Assembly: GCA_017449785.1 (NCBI GenBank) | Contig: JAFTFA010000246.1 | Location: 1-59,943, forward strand | Direction: 5' to 3' | DNA: 59,943 nucleotides | Source of the DNA: Muribaculaceae bacterium | GTDB lineage: Bacteria; Bacteroidota; Bacteroidia; Bacteroidales; Muribaculaceae | In this document: positions 16,264 to 25,650 of the stretch, in pieces | Layout: the number at the start of each line of letters is the position of its first letter | How positions within the stretch are numbered: the stretch's first letter is position 1 | Translations under genes and position numbers: made by a program | Notes under the pieces: model-generated | What the model saw: the letters and a program-made list of their open reading frames with translations, nothing else | What the model was told of the DNA's origin: nothing | Database searches by the model: none

Positions 16264-17877
16264 CTACTTGCGATCCCACCACAGGCGTGTGCCGCCGTTG
16301 TCCTGACCGCCGCCAAGGGCTTCGCCGTCAAGCAGTTCGACGGCGGCCTGAACAACGGCCTGGTTGGTGTTATACTCTTGTACCGGGAAGGGGCAGCGGC
16401 GCACCTGGACCCTGGTATCGATCAGCCCCTGGCTGTCGTTGCTCACCACGGGCAGCAGACGCGGATAGCCCGTGCGACGGAATTCCGCCCAGCCCTCGCA
16501 CCCGTCAGGGTACATCGCGATCCACTTCTGGGTGATGATGCGTTCCAGATTGGTCTCGAAGTCGGCCTCATCGTCCCAGGCGATGGTTATCGTGCTGGGG
16601 GCCGCCATTGAGTTGCTTCCGCCCGTGCGGTCCACATATCGGGTGGGCTTCAACGTCGAGTTGTTGATATAGGCATCCTCGCCGCTCACGCCGTTCTCGC
16701 TGAACGAGGCACGGATGCCCGCCTCATAGTAGGCCCTGGCAGTGCCGCCCATGTTCCAGCCGCGCAGGGCTGCCTCGGCGCGCAGGAAGAAGCCCTCGGC
16801 CGCCGTCATCCACACGATGGGCGTGGTGGCGCGGTCGATGTTCAGGTTGGAGATATAGATGCCGGCATATCGCGCGGGATTCATGTTGTGCACGCCCAGG
16901 CGCACGCCATGATACTTGTTGTCGCTGCTGGCAGGCACAAAGTAGGCCGCCAGGCGAGGATCGCTGTAACCGTTCATGTAGCAATCCATCGTGGCACCCA
17001 TGCGCACCTCCCCGGCGTTGAAGTTGTAGGCCATGTCATAGTTCGGGTGGAAATAGGTCAATCGGCCATGCAGGAGCTGGGCCCGCTCGGCAGCGGTCTC
17101 GATGAAGCCCACAGGGCAGGCCGCCGATTTCTCGCCCTCCTGCTGCGCCAGCACGGGGTCGGCATAGGCCACACGCAGGGCCAGACGCAGGCGCAGCGTA
17201 TTGGCAAACTTCACCCAGCGCGTCACGTTGCCCTCATAGACGTTGTCATAGTCGGGCAACAGCGTGCCGCCCGACCCGGCCAACGGCATGAGCACGTCGA
17301 TGGCGCTGTCCAGTTCGGCAAAGAAGCGGCGATAGACGTCCTGCTGGCGGTCATAGGCCGTGCCGAGCGCGCCGCTGCCGAAGTGGATGTAGGGTATCGG
17401 CCCGTACATGTCGGTCACGCGGTGCAGGGCCTCGACCTTGACGATGGTGGCCAGGGCTGCCACGGCGGGCTGTCCCATCTCGTCGGCCACACGGGTGACA
17501 CGCTGCCAGGCGGGCATCACCTCACTGAAGGCCCGCGTGAACATCTGGTCATACCAGCCGCTCACAAAGCTGTAGGAGCCGTTGTGCACACCGTTGCGCC
17601 AGGTGCCCGTCAGGGCCACATAGCCCGAGAACGGGTCGGCACTCAGTCCCTGGGCCACCTGGTAGTCCGACGACAGGCAGTTGCCTGAGCCGTCATCAAA
17701 CAGGACGACCCGGTTGACCATCTGGGAGAAAAACGCACCCACGTTCTGGTAATCATTGGCCAGTTCCTCGTCGGTGAGCTGGTGCTGGTTGGTGTTGATG
17801 TCGTCAAACGACTTGGTACACCCTGCCAACAGCATCACAGCACACATATATATTAGAAATCTCGTCTTCATAGCCAT
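16264..17877 (-). CDS. SusD/RagB-like nutrient-binding lipoprotein
   Basis: 537 residues. The signal peptide ends LLAGC, putting Cys20 as the lipid anchor. The sequence has the SusD-like_2 pattern: FDDINTNQHQLTDEELAN near the start, helical TPR-like repeats, YGPIPYIHFGSG, and a late EGWAEFRRTGYPRLLPV, which is a common SusD C-terminal block. It would cap the SusC barrel and bind oligosaccharide on the cell surface. Its start codon shares one base with the susC stop (TAATG), showing coupled translation. A second ATG lies two codons in. Confidence 0.95.
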   Translation of the reverse strand: MAMKTRFLIYMCAVMLLAGCTKSFDDINTNQHQLTDEELANDYQNVGAFFSQMVNRVVLFDDGSGNCLSSDYQVAQGLSADPFSGYVALTGTWRNGVHNGSYSFVSGWYDQMFTRAFSEVMPAWQRVTRVADEMGQPAVAALATIVKVEALHRVTDMYGPIPYIHFGSGALGTAYDRQQDVYRRFFAELDSAIDVLMPLAGSGGTLLPDYDNVYEGNVTRWVKFANTLRLRLALRVAYADPVLAQQEGEKSAACPVGFIETAAERAQLLHGRLTYFHPNYDMAYNFNAGEVRMGATMDCYMNGYSDPRLAAYFVPASSDNKYHGVRLGVHNMNPARYAGIYISNLNIDRATTPIVWMTAAEGFFLRAEAALRGWNMGGTARAYYEAGIRASFSENGVSGEDAYINNSTLKPTRYVDRTGGSNSMAAPSTITIAWDDEADFETNLERIITQKWIAMYPDGCEGWAEFRRTGYPRLLPVVSNDSQGLIDTRVQVRRCPFPVQEYNTNQAVVQAAVELLDGEALGGGQDNGGTRLWWDRK

Positions 17878-20800
17878 TAAAATTTGAGTTTCACATTAAA
17901 TCCCATCGACCGCAGGCTGGGCTGCATGAAGTAGTCGATGCCCTGATAGTAGGTACCCGTGTTGGAGGTCGCCTCGGGGTCATAGGGGGCCTTGTTGTAA
18001 AGCATGCACAGGTTGTGGGCGACCAGGGCCACATTCAGGCCCTTGATCCACTTCACCCAGCGGTTGACGGGCACGTCATAGGCCAAGCTCAGTTCGGCCA
18101 GGCGCAGGTTGGTCGCGCTATAGACGTAGCGGGAATCGACCGTGCCGTTGGGATTGCCCACGGTCTGGTAGAAGCCCTGGGCGTTGATCATCTTGCCGTT
18201 GACCATCACGCCGCCCGCGTTGCGGGCATCCTGGGTGGCACGCGAGGCGCCATAGTAGTCCAGGATGGCCTGGGTCTCGCTCACGACGATGCCGCCATTG
18301 CGGTAGGTCAGCAGGGCCGACAGTGTCACGCCATTGAAGTTGAGTGAATTGCCCCATGACAGGTTGTAGCGGGGAGCGGCCTGCCCGGCATAGATATAGT
18401 AGGCATTATTGTTGGGATTGGCCTCGACGGTCTGGCGCTCGGGATTGACATAGATGGCCCCGTGCTCGTCGGTCTTGAGCGTGGAGACATACACGTCGCT
18501 CAGGGTGCCGCCCTCGGTCAGACGGATCTGGTAGCCCGACGTGCCGCCCATGTAGAGTTCGTCCAGGTTGTAGATCTCGCCGTCGATGGGGTTGCGCCAG
18601 TCCTTGAGCAGTTCCTTGACCTTGTTGCGGTTGAGCGTCCAGGTCAAGTAGGTTTCCCATGTCAGGGCACCGACGGGCTGGATGTAACGCGCGGTGAGCT
18701 CCACACCCTTGTTATCGACGCGACCGCCGTTGACGACCGCGCTCGTGTAGCCCGACGAGGCGGGCAGCGTGGGATAGAAGAACTGGTTGCGCGTGCTGGA
18801 CCTGTAGAGCGTCGCGTTCAGGCGCAGACGCTGGCGGAACAGGAACAGGTCGATACCGGCCTCCCACGAGTCGGTGCGCTCGGGCTTGAGGTCGGTGAGC
18901 ATCCGCGTCGAGGTCTCGGCCAGACCGGTTGAGGGGTTGATGGCATAGGTTTCGCGCGTCAAGAACGGCTCACCGGGCTCGTTGCCCACCTGGGAGTAGC
19001 CCACACGGGTCTTGAGGTAGTTAAGCCAATTATAGCTCGCAATAACCGGGAAGATGTCGGTCCAGATAGCGGACAGGCCTGCTGACCAGTAGAAATAACT
19101 CTTCTCCAACTTGCTGGACCAGTCGTTGCGGGCGGTCAGGTCGATGTAGGCCCTGCTGTGATAGCCCAGTTGGGCGGTGGCATAGACGCTCTGCAACTGG
19201 GTACGGTAACCGCTCTGGACGGGCTTGAAGGTCGAGTTGGAGGTCTCGACGTTGGCCAGTGTGAACTTGTTGGCAGTGCCCTTCAAGTGGCCGCTGAAGC
19301 CCTCGATGGCATTATCACGCTGGTCAAAACTGGTTCCCAGCACTCCGCTGATGTTCCAGCGGTCACCGGCAAAATACTTGTTGAACTTGGCAAAGGCCTC
19401 GGCATACAGTTGGCGGTTGCTCACGTTGCGCAGCCCGTAGTGGCCATACTTGGAGGCGTAGAGCGTGTTGGTCGAAGCAAAGAACTTTTCCTCATACTTG
19501 TCGCTGCTCTTGTCATACTTCACGCGCCCGGTGATGTCGAGCCACGGGGTGATGCGCCAGTTGAGCGAGACGGTGGCCTGGTGGCGTTCCTTGTGGTTGA
19601 TGAAGCGCTCGCGCTCGGTCTCCCAGTAGGGGTTCTCCATCGAGATGTCGTAGTTGTAGGGCCAGTACTGCACAGGGAAGTTGCGGCCCGTATCATAGCG
19701 CTCATAGTAGCCCAGCTTGGAGAAGTCGTCACCAGCGGGGAACAGATAGACGGGCACCAGCGGGTTGTGGTACTGGCCCTGGCTGATCATGTTCTGCTCC
19801 TTGACGGCGGTGAGCATGTAGCCCAGGTCGAGGGTCATGCGGTCGTCAAGGAAGTTGGTGGTGTTGCGCACGCTCACGTTGTAGCGGTCATAGTTGTTGC
19901 TGTGGATGATTCCTTGGGCATTGGTGGCACCCAGCGACAAGTAGGTCTGGTTCTTGTCGGTGCCGGTGCTCAGGCTCACCGAGTTGGCGACATTGGTGCC
20001 CGTCTGGAAGAAGTCGGCGGGACGGTAGTCGCTGGGGGTGGCCAGTTTCTCGCCCCAGCTGAAGTAACTGCCCGTCTCGCTGGGACCATACTGGTTCTGG
20101 AAACGGGGCAGCACAAAGGGCTTGGAGAACTGAAAACTGCCGTTGTAGGTCACATCTACCCTGCCCGCGCGGCCACGCTTGGTCGTGATGAGGATGACAC
20201 CGTTGGCAGCGTTGGCGCCGTAGAGGGCGGCTGCCGTGGGGCCCGTGAGGGCGCTGATGCTCTCGATGTCGTCAGGATTGATGTTGGCCGTGGCGTCACC
20301 CGTCTGGCCCGCGCCGGCAAAGATGCCCTCGGGCTGTTCGCTGGCGAGGTTCTGCATGGGGATGCCGTCCACGACATAGAGCACATTGTTGTTGCCGTTG
20401 ATCGACTTGGCACCGCGCATGACCACGCGGCTGCTGCCACCCGCGCCCGTCGAGCTGGCATTGATGGTGACACCGGCCACCTTGCCTGCCAGCGAGTTGA
20501 CGAAGTTGGCATCCTGCACGCGCATCAGGGCATCGCTGTTTACCTGTTGCACATTGTAGGATAGCGACTTGGCTTCCTTCTTGATACCCAAGGCCGTCAC
20601 TACCACCTCATTCAGCACTTGAGCATCCTGTTTCAAGTGGATGGCCAATGTATTACCACTGACTTTTACTTCTTGGGTACCGTAGCCCACATAGCTCACC
20701 ATGACGGTTGCACCTTGGGGTGCATGAATGTTGAATCGGCCGTCAAAATCGGTAACGGCAGTCACATTGGTGCCCTTGACGCCCACGGTCGCCCCGATGA

Positions 20801-20972
20801 CGGGTTCACCGTTCTCGTCAAGCACCTGTCCCGTCAATGTCGAGGCCTGCACCGCGCCGCTCTGCACTTGGGGCGAGGACGCAGCCAGCACAGTGCCGCC
20901 TCCCATCGCGAGCGCCGCCACTGCCAGCAGCCTGACCCAGCCACGAGACTTGAATTCCAGTTTTTTCATCAT
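17877..20972 (-). CDS. SusC/RagA-type TonB-dependent outer-membrane transporter
   Basis: 1,031 residues. A signal peptide (LLAVAALAMGGGTVLA) is followed by a carboxypeptidase-like domain (LTGQVLDENGEPVIGATVGV), the TonB-box region (LNEVVVTALGIKKEAKSLSY), the plug (VNSLAGKVAGVTINASSTGAGG; YVVDGIPMQN; GPTAAALYGANAANGVILITTK) and a 22-strand barrel ending in NVKLKF. It imports oligosaccharide across the outer membrane with energy from TonB. It is the first gene of the operon, with its own promoter at about 21005. Confidence 0.97.
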   Translation of the reverse strand: MMKKLEFKSRGWVRLLAVAALAMGGGTVLAASSPQVQSGAVQASTLTGQVLDENGEPVIGATVGVKGTNVTAVTDFDGRFNIHAPQGATVMVSYVGYGTQEVKVSGNTLAIHLKQDAQVLNEVVVTALGIKKEAKSLSYNVQQVNSDALMRVQDANFVNSLAGKVAGVTINASSTGAGGSSRVVMRGAKSINGNNNVLYVVDGIPMQNLASEQPEGIFAGAGQTGDATANINPDDIESISALTGPTAAALYGANAANGVILITTKRGRAGRVDVTYNGSFQFSKPFVLPRFQNQYGPSETGSYFSWGEKLATPSDYRPADFFQTGTNVANSVSLSTGTDKNQTYLSLGATNAQGIIHSNNYDRYNVSVRNTTNFLDDRMTLDLGYMLTAVKEQNMISQGQYHNPLVPVYLFPAGDDFSKLGYYERYDTGRNFPVQYWPYNYDISMENPYWETERERFINHKERHQATVSLNWRITPWLDITGRVKYDKSSDKYEEKFFASTNTLYASKYGHYGLRNVSNRQLYAEAFAKFNKYFAGDRWNISGVLGTSFDQRDNAIEGFSGHLKGTANKFTLANVETSNSTFKPVQSGYRTQLQSVYATAQLGYHSRAYIDLTARNDWSSKLEKSYFYWSAGLSAIWTDIFPVIASYNWLNYLKTRVGYSQVGNEPGEPFLTRETYAINPSTGLAETSTRMLTDLKPERTDSWEAGIDLFLFRQRLRLNATLYRSSTRNQFFYPTLPASSGYTSAVVNGGRVDNKGVELTARYIQPVGALTWETYLTWTLNRNKVKELLKDWRNPIDGEIYNLDELYMGGTSGYQIRLTEGGTLSDVYVSTLKTDEHGAIYVNPERQTVEANPNNNAYYIYAGQAAPRYNLSWGNSLNFNGVTLSALLTYRNGGIVVSETQAILDYYGASRATQDARNAGGVMVNGKMINAQGFYQTVGNPNGTVDSRYVYSATNLRLAELSLAYDVPVNRWVKWIKGLNVALVAHNLCMLYNKAPYDPEATSNTGTYYQGIDYFMQPSLRSMGFNVKLKF

Positions 20973-21004
20973 AATTATCGCATTATTTGGTTGATGTCAT
21001 GTCA

Positions 21005-21012
21005 CAAAGGTA
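21005..21012 (-). promoter_or_regulatory. Promoter -7 element of the glycan-utilisation operon
   Basis: Minus-strand TACCTTTG, 33 bases before the susC start. No TTG is at the expected distance, so an activator may be needed. Confidence 0.5.
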
Positions 21013-21068
21013 ATAAAATATTGTGAAATAGCCCTATTTCACTGTTTAATCTTAACCAAATAATACAC

Positions 21069-21118
21069 GATACACGAGGTTGTGTTACCCAAATGTGTGC
21101 AACACAACCTCGTGTATC
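21069..21118 (-). terminator. Long perfect hairpin between the dipeptidase gene and susC
   Basis: The 18-base arms GATACACGAGGTTGTGTT (21069-21086) and AACACAACCTCGTGTATC (21101-21118) are perfect inverted repeats around a 14-base loop. It lies downstream of the dipeptidase gene and upstream of the susC promoter. The following T run is weak in both directions, so it may be a terminator or a protein-binding dyad. Confidence 0.65.
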
Positions 21119-21260
21119 TTATATTTTGCTGTTATTCTGCTATCTGCACCTCTGGCCGAGCCACAAGGCCATCCATTCTCAATAGCGGAAGCCAAATGAC
21201 GCTACTACCCATGACAAGCGACAAATGGCCCGAGCCGACACTGCCAGCCCGAAGGCCCTA

Positions 21261-22052
21261 CTACTTCTTCAAGGTGGTGACGGGGAAGTTGAAATAGGTG
21301 TCGGGGAAGGGCTCGTTCTTGAGCGTGAAGTGCCACCACTCGTTGTCCAGCGGCTTGAAACCGTGGCGCAACATCGCGCTGCGCAGCACCATGCGGTTAT
21401 AGAACTGCTCGGACGTGAAGGTGGGATACATCTGCTGGAATTCCAGCGTCTCGGGATTGCCGCCGCCATAGTCGGGATGGCTCTCGATGCCGAACCAGTC
21501 GAATGTGCCGCCCATGTCAACTTCCTTGCCGGTCTTCATGTCGACGATGGTCAGATCGACCGTTGAGCCGCGCGAGTGTCCGCTACGCTTGGCCACATAT
21601 TCTTTCTCAAAGACTTCCTCCTTGGTCAAGCGGGGATAGAAATAGGCCTTGGTCAACGTGTCGTTGACGTCCAGTGCCCAGCGCATGAAGTGATCCACAG
21701 CGCGCTGGGGACGATAAGCGTCATAGATCTTGAAGCAATAGCCGTGTCGTTTCAAGTCGGTCGCGGCAGCACGCAGACTGTCGGCAGCCACGCGGGTGAG
21801 CAAGGCCACCGGCTGCTCATAGCCGTCGATGCGCGCCCCCACAAAATTATAGGTGCTGAAGTAGCGAATCTCCAATATGGCATCGGGGACGACATCGGTA
21901 ATGTTCACAAACTGGCTCGAATCCATCGTCGGATCCTTCACCTGGGCCAAATCCTGGGCACTGCGGCACGATACCGCCACGGCACTCACGCCCAGCAGCA
22001 CGACCATCATCCATTGCTTGTATTTTCTAATCATAATGCGTAAAAATTTCAT
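21261..22052 (-). CDS. D-Ala-D-Ala dipeptidase, VanX/DdpX family (M15D), lipoprotein
   Basis: 263 residues. A signal region ends in a lipobox-like SAVAVSC (Cys29). The M15D zinc site is complete: SGHSRGSTVD gives H159 and D166, and EWW-H gives E238 and H241. YDAYRPQRAVDHFMRWA is also conserved. Family members hydrolyse D-Ala-D-Ala released from peptidoglycan, usually for recycling as nutrient. There is no VanA/VanH partner here, so a resistance role is not supported. Monocistronic, with promoter just upstream. Confidence 0.92.
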   Translation of the reverse strand: MKFLRIMIRKYKQWMMVVLLGVSAVAVSCRSAQDLAQVKDPTMDSSQFVNITDVVPDAILEIRYFSTYNFVGARIDGYEQPVALLTRVAADSLRAAATDLKRHGYCFKIYDAYRPQRAVDHFMRWALDVNDTLTKAYFYPRLTKEEVFEKEYVAKRSGHSRGSTVDLTIVDMKTGKEVDMGGTFDWFGIESHPDYGGGNPETLEFQQMYPTFTSEQFYNRMVLRSAMLRHGFKPLDNEWWHFTLKNEPFPDTYFNFPVTTLKK

Positions 22053-22071
22053 ATTCTACCAGTTGAAAGCA

Positions 22072-22102
22072 CAAAGGTAGTCCTCTTTATCGTCACGGCC
22101 AA
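22072..22102 (-). promoter_or_regulatory. Promoter of the dipeptidase gene
   Basis: Minus-strand TTG (22102-22100), 20 bases, TACCTTTG (22079-22072), then about 20 bases to the start codon. Confidence 0.6.
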
Positions 22103-22139
22103 CAAATCGCCCCGAAAAAACGGGATTCCTGCCCTGCCG

Positions 22140-24020
22140 CTAGGCATTGAGATTCTTCACCTCGTCGATGCCCTCGATGGCTTGCAGCATTTCCAGAGCG
22201 TGCTTGAGGTCGGCCAGCGAACTGACTCCGAAGGAAACCGTACACTCCACGATGCAGTCGGTCGTGGTGATGGTGAGCTTGTCCATCGACAGGTGCAACT
22301 GGTTGGTGATACAGTCGATCATGTCGCTCAACAGGCGATAACGGTCCACGGCGATGACCCGGATGGTGGCCGGATAGAGGATGCCGGGCGACGGCTCGAA
22401 GTCCACATCGACGATGCTGTCGCCGTGCTGGGTGGCGAGGCTGATGGCCTGCGGGCAGTTGCGCTTGTGCAGGGTGATGACGTCCTCAGCGTCCTTGAAG
22501 CCGGCCACCTCGTCGCCGGGGATGGGATGGCACAACGGGCAGCGATTGTAGCGCGGCTGCTCCTGCTTGGCCAGGTGACGCTTCAAGAAGCGGCGTGCCG
22601 TCGAGGTCACGACCCGGTCCACCCACGACGGGTCGGGCTTCAGCCCCTCACCCGACTTGATCTCGACCACGTCGCCGCGGTGCAGTTCGGTCATCACCGA
22701 CGCCAGGCGGTCGTTGACATAGGCATAGCGCGCCTTCTCGCCGATCTCGCTGTGGATCTTGTAGGCAAAGTCCAGCGCAGTAGCCCGCTTGGGCAGCGTG
22801 ATGGACATGCCCGTGGGGGTAAAAACGGTGATGTCGTCGTTGTAGAGCCACGCCGCGACGTCCTCGATGAAGTTGCCTTCCTGCATGTGGCTCTCGATGT
22901 CACGCAACTCGCGCGCGAAGCCCTCGATCCACTTCATTACCTTACCCTTGTCCTCCTCCTGGGCCACACAGCCGATCTGGGAATTGCGCGCCATGCGCTC
23001 GCTCTGGATGTGCACCTCCTCCCAGCACCCCGACTCGAACATGAACTGGACATGGAAACTCTGGTAACCGTTCTCCTTGGGGTCGTCGATATAGTTGATG
23101 ATGCTGTGGGGCTTCTCCCTGAGGACGCTGCTCAACACCGAATAGATGTGCAGGGCCACCTTCTTCTCCTGGCGGACGTCGTCACACGGGTACACGATGT
23201 CGATGTAGTGGCGGTCGGGCAGGTGGTTCAGGTCCTCGTGGGTGCGGCGCATCTTGCGCCACAGGCTGTAGGGCTTGCGGTACTCCACGTGCAACCGGGC
23301 GGGAATGGCGGCACCGTCGAGCAGGGACTCGACCTTGCGGGCAAACGCATTGATGCGCACGCCGTGAATCTCGCGATAGGTCTTGATGGCTTCTTCGAGC
23401 TCGCCATACTCATTGGGACAACGGTAGCGCAGGCCCAGGTTCTCCAATTCAATCTTGATGTTGTACAGGCCCAGCCGGTTGGCCAGCGGGGCATAGAAGT
23501 AGTCGGTCTCGCCGGCTATCTTCATCTGCTTGTGGGGTGGCATGCTGTCGAGCGTGCGCATGTTGTGCAGGCGGTCGGCCAGCTTGACCAGCAGGGGCCG
23601 GGTGTCCTGGTGCAGCGTGTCGAGCATCTGCCGGAAGTTATCCAGCTGCTTGGACATTTCATACTTGTCCTTGTTCTGCTTGGTGACGGCACGCACGATC
23701 GACTTGACGTCGTCGCCATAGCGGTCGCCGATCTCGTCGATGGTCACCGGGGTATCCTCGACCACGTCGTGCAGGAATGCAGCGATCACCGAGTCGGCAT
23801 CGAGCATCATCTCGCGGGCGACAATCAATGCCACTCGCAGCGGGTGCATGATGTAGGGGGCGCCCGACTTGCGCACCTGTCCCTCGTGGGCACGCGAGGC
23901 AAACTCGTAGGCATCACGCATTCGGGCCATGTCGCCGGGGGTAACACGCGTGGCCATTGTGGCAAACACTTCATCGGCAATCTGGGCGGCTTGGGTTTCG
24001 TAATTCAGATTCTTTTCCAT
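22140..24020 (-). CDS. RelA/SpoT-family (p)ppGpp hydrolase/synthetase homologue
   Basis: 626 residues from the ATG at 24020. The HD hydrolase domain is well kept: RKSGAPYIMHPLRVA, FLHDVVEDT, KLADRLHNMRTL. The synthetase domain follows with YSLWRKMRR, IDIVYPCDD and ENGYQSFH, but the usual EVQIRT block reads EVHIQS. TGS (DDITVFTPTGMSITLPKRATALDFAYKIH), a zinc-finger-like CPLCHP...NCP region and a C-terminal ACT domain complete the Rel layout. It is about 100 residues shorter than typical Rel (about 730). It probably hydrolyses (p)ppGpp; synthesis is doubtful. It may be the second Rel copy of the cell. Confidence 0.9.
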   Translation of the reverse strand: MEKNLNYETQAAQIADEVFATMATRVTPGDMARMRDAYEFASRAHEGQVRKSGAPYIMHPLRVALIVAREMMLDADSVIAAFLHDVVEDTPVTIDEIGDRYGDDVKSIVRAVTKQNKDKYEMSKQLDNFRQMLDTLHQDTRPLLVKLADRLHNMRTLDSMPPHKQMKIAGETDYFYAPLANRLGLYNIKIELENLGLRYRCPNEYGELEEAIKTYREIHGVRINAFARKVESLLDGAAIPARLHVEYRKPYSLWRKMRRTHEDLNHLPDRHYIDIVYPCDDVRQEKKVALHIYSVLSSVLREKPHSIINYIDDPKENGYQSFHVQFMFESGCWEEVHIQSERMARNSQIGCVAQEEDKGKVMKWIEGFARELRDIESHMQEGNFIEDVAAWLYNDDITVFTPTGMSITLPKRATALDFAYKIHSEIGEKARYAYVNDRLASVMTELHRGDVVEIKSGEGLKPDPSWVDRVVTSTARRFLKRHLAKQEQPRYNRCPLCHPIPGDEVAGFKDAEDVITLHKRNCPQAISLATQHGDSIVDVDFEPSPGILYPATIRVIAVDRYRLLSDMIDCITNQLHLSMDKLTITTTDCIVECTVSFGVSSLADLKHALEMLQAIEGIDEVKNLNA

Positions 24021-24055
24021 TTTCAATCGTTTTTTATCATTCAAGTATCATCAAG

Positions 24056-24084
24056 CGGGCAAACTCTCCGGGGAATTTTGCCCG
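24056..24084. promoter_or_regulatory. Small hairpin upstream of the RelA/SpoT gene
   Basis: CGGGCAAA (24056-24063) and TTTGCCCG (24077-24084) form an 8-bp perfect dyad about 35 bases before the start codon. It could be a leader hairpin or an operator. Confidence 0.35.
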
Positions 24085-24201
24085 TCATTCTCAACTACTA
24101 CGTAAAGACACCTCTTTCTCCTTAAATCTATCACACGTGAGGCGAAGGACGACTCCTTTTCTCCCTCAACAATGGCAAGACAACGGTTGGTGGGCCCTGT
24201 C

Positions 24202-24248
24202 AAAAAAATGAAGGGAGCCGCCAGACCCATGAGCGGGTGGCGGCTCCC
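24202..24248 (-). terminator. Terminator of the broken T9SS-substrate gene
   Basis: Minus strand GGGAGCCGCCA (24248-24238) pairs with TGGCGGCTCCC (24223-24213), followed by TTCATTTTTTTG. Confidence 0.9.
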
Positions 24249-24304
24249 CCTGATAGTCTATATTTCAACTAAATCCAGTGAGTCTAGAGCGACTCGGGGC
24301 AGAT

Positions 24305-25543
24305 TTATTTGATGACCTTGGCGGTGGTGCGGGTACCGTCGGTGTAGGTGGTGACAACGATGTTCACGCCATCCACAGCCTGGGCACTCTGCTGACCGGC
24401 CAGATTGTAGTAAACCACGCTGGCAACGGCCTTGCTGGCATTAACCTCCTCGACAGCGGTCGAGTTCCAGATCTCCAGCTCGATGTCCTTGTAGATGTCC
24501 TCAAACATGAACGAGCCACGTGCCTTGTCGCTGACGTAGATGGTGTACTCCTTGGTGTGGTCGAGGGCATAGTAGTTGCCGTCCTCGGCACGCTCCATGA
24601 CGTTACCGTCCTGGTCGCGCAGCTCATAGATGGTCTCATAGCCCGTGCAGGTCACGCGGATGTCGTTGGTGTATTAGGGAGTGCGGAAAGCGGGCAGACG
24701 GTGCTCGTGGAGCTCATACATCAGGCCCTCGGTGCCCTGCCAACCGGGAACATACTGCACCAGGTTCTGGGTCTCGCTGTTGAAGCAGATGTTGCCCGAG
24801 CGCATCAGGCTGGCAAACGTCACCTCAGCGTTGTCATAGGCCATGTAGTGATACTCGATGTGCGTGCCGCCATCCCATGCAGGATTGTAACGGTTGATCA
24901 GCCACAGGGTCAGATAGATATTCTCGCCCTTGTACCAGAAAGGAGTGCGGGGATCCTCGGGGGTGCCGAAGGGGATGTCCACTACCGAGCAGAGGTTATC
25001 GATGCTGGAATTGGGATCGATGGGGCAGATGACGCCGGGATTGTTGAACTGCAGACCATGATAGGTGGTCGTGTCGGTGTAGAGGTCGCCCTGGGGCAGG
25101 TGGGTGGAATAACCGTCGAACAGGTCGAGGTAGTCCAGCGTTGTCTTGGTCACGGGGATGTTGCGGCACCAGGCAGTCACTACCTGATAGCAACCGTTCT
25201 CAATATCCTCGCAGGCCTGGAGGTAACCATCCAGTCCGAGGCCGATCACCTTGGCATTGTTGGGAAGCGTAGCAGTACCCTTGCTGGTGTCACCACAGGT
25301 GAAGTCACGCTGAGTCACCAGATACTCGGGCTGATACTTTGTGGGACGATAGGCATCACCGGTCGTGGGATTGACATAGGTGGTCCAAATCTCCTGTGAG
25401 CACTCGGGATTGATGGGAAGCGCAAACAGGGCAGTGTCATTGGCAGGCTGCTCAATCTGGCCAACAGTGAGGTGGATGGCGGCATTAGAAGTGCCAAAGC
25501 CTGCAAGCACCAATGTTAAAGCTGAAAGTAAGGATTTCTTCAT
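24305..25543 (-). pseudogene. Type IX-secreted protein split by an in-frame TAA before its sorting domain
   Basis: One frame runs from ATG 25543 through a signal peptide (MKKSLLSALTLVLAGFGTSNA) and 289 residues of unknown secreted domain to a TAA at 24676-24674. The same frame then continues without a break for 123 codons from YTNDIRVTCTGYETIYEL to the true end at 24305. The downstream part ends in a type A T9SS sorting domain: VASVVYYNLAGQQSAQAVDG, then VNIVVTTYTDGTRTTAKVIK. The stop therefore removes the sorting signal. The terminator lies after the downstream part, supporting one original gene of about 412 residues. Alternatives are readthrough or a base-call error. Confidence 0.85.
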
Positions 25544-25601
25544 AAAAAAGTTGAATTTATTGAATAATTAAACAGTTTGTTCGTTATTGCATATAGATGT
25601 G

Positions 25602-25631
25602 CAAAATTACGGCGAAAAAACAAACCCGCAA
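25602..25631 (-). promoter_or_regulatory. Promoter of the broken T9SS-substrate gene
   Basis: Minus-strand TTG (25631-25629), 19 bases, TAATTTTG (25609-25602), about 60 bases before the start. The promoter is intact although the gene is interrupted. Confidence 0.7.
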
Positions 25632-25650
25632 AATAATTAATCAATTATTT

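Noticed and set aside
21261..22052. Vancomycin-resistance VanX function
   Set aside because: No vanA, vanH or regulatory pair nearby and the organism type is Gram-negative; a peptidoglycan-dipeptide scavenging role fits better.
22182..24125. 647-residue open frame opposite the RelA/SpoT gene
   Set aside because: Antisense shadow caused by high G/C content; the real gene has intact HD, TGS and ACT motifs.
24305..24655. Separate 116-residue gene starting with GTG
   Set aside because: In frame with the preceding 289-residue part, no ribosome-binding site of its own visible, no signal peptide, and it is only a sorting domain; better explained as the tail of one broken gene.
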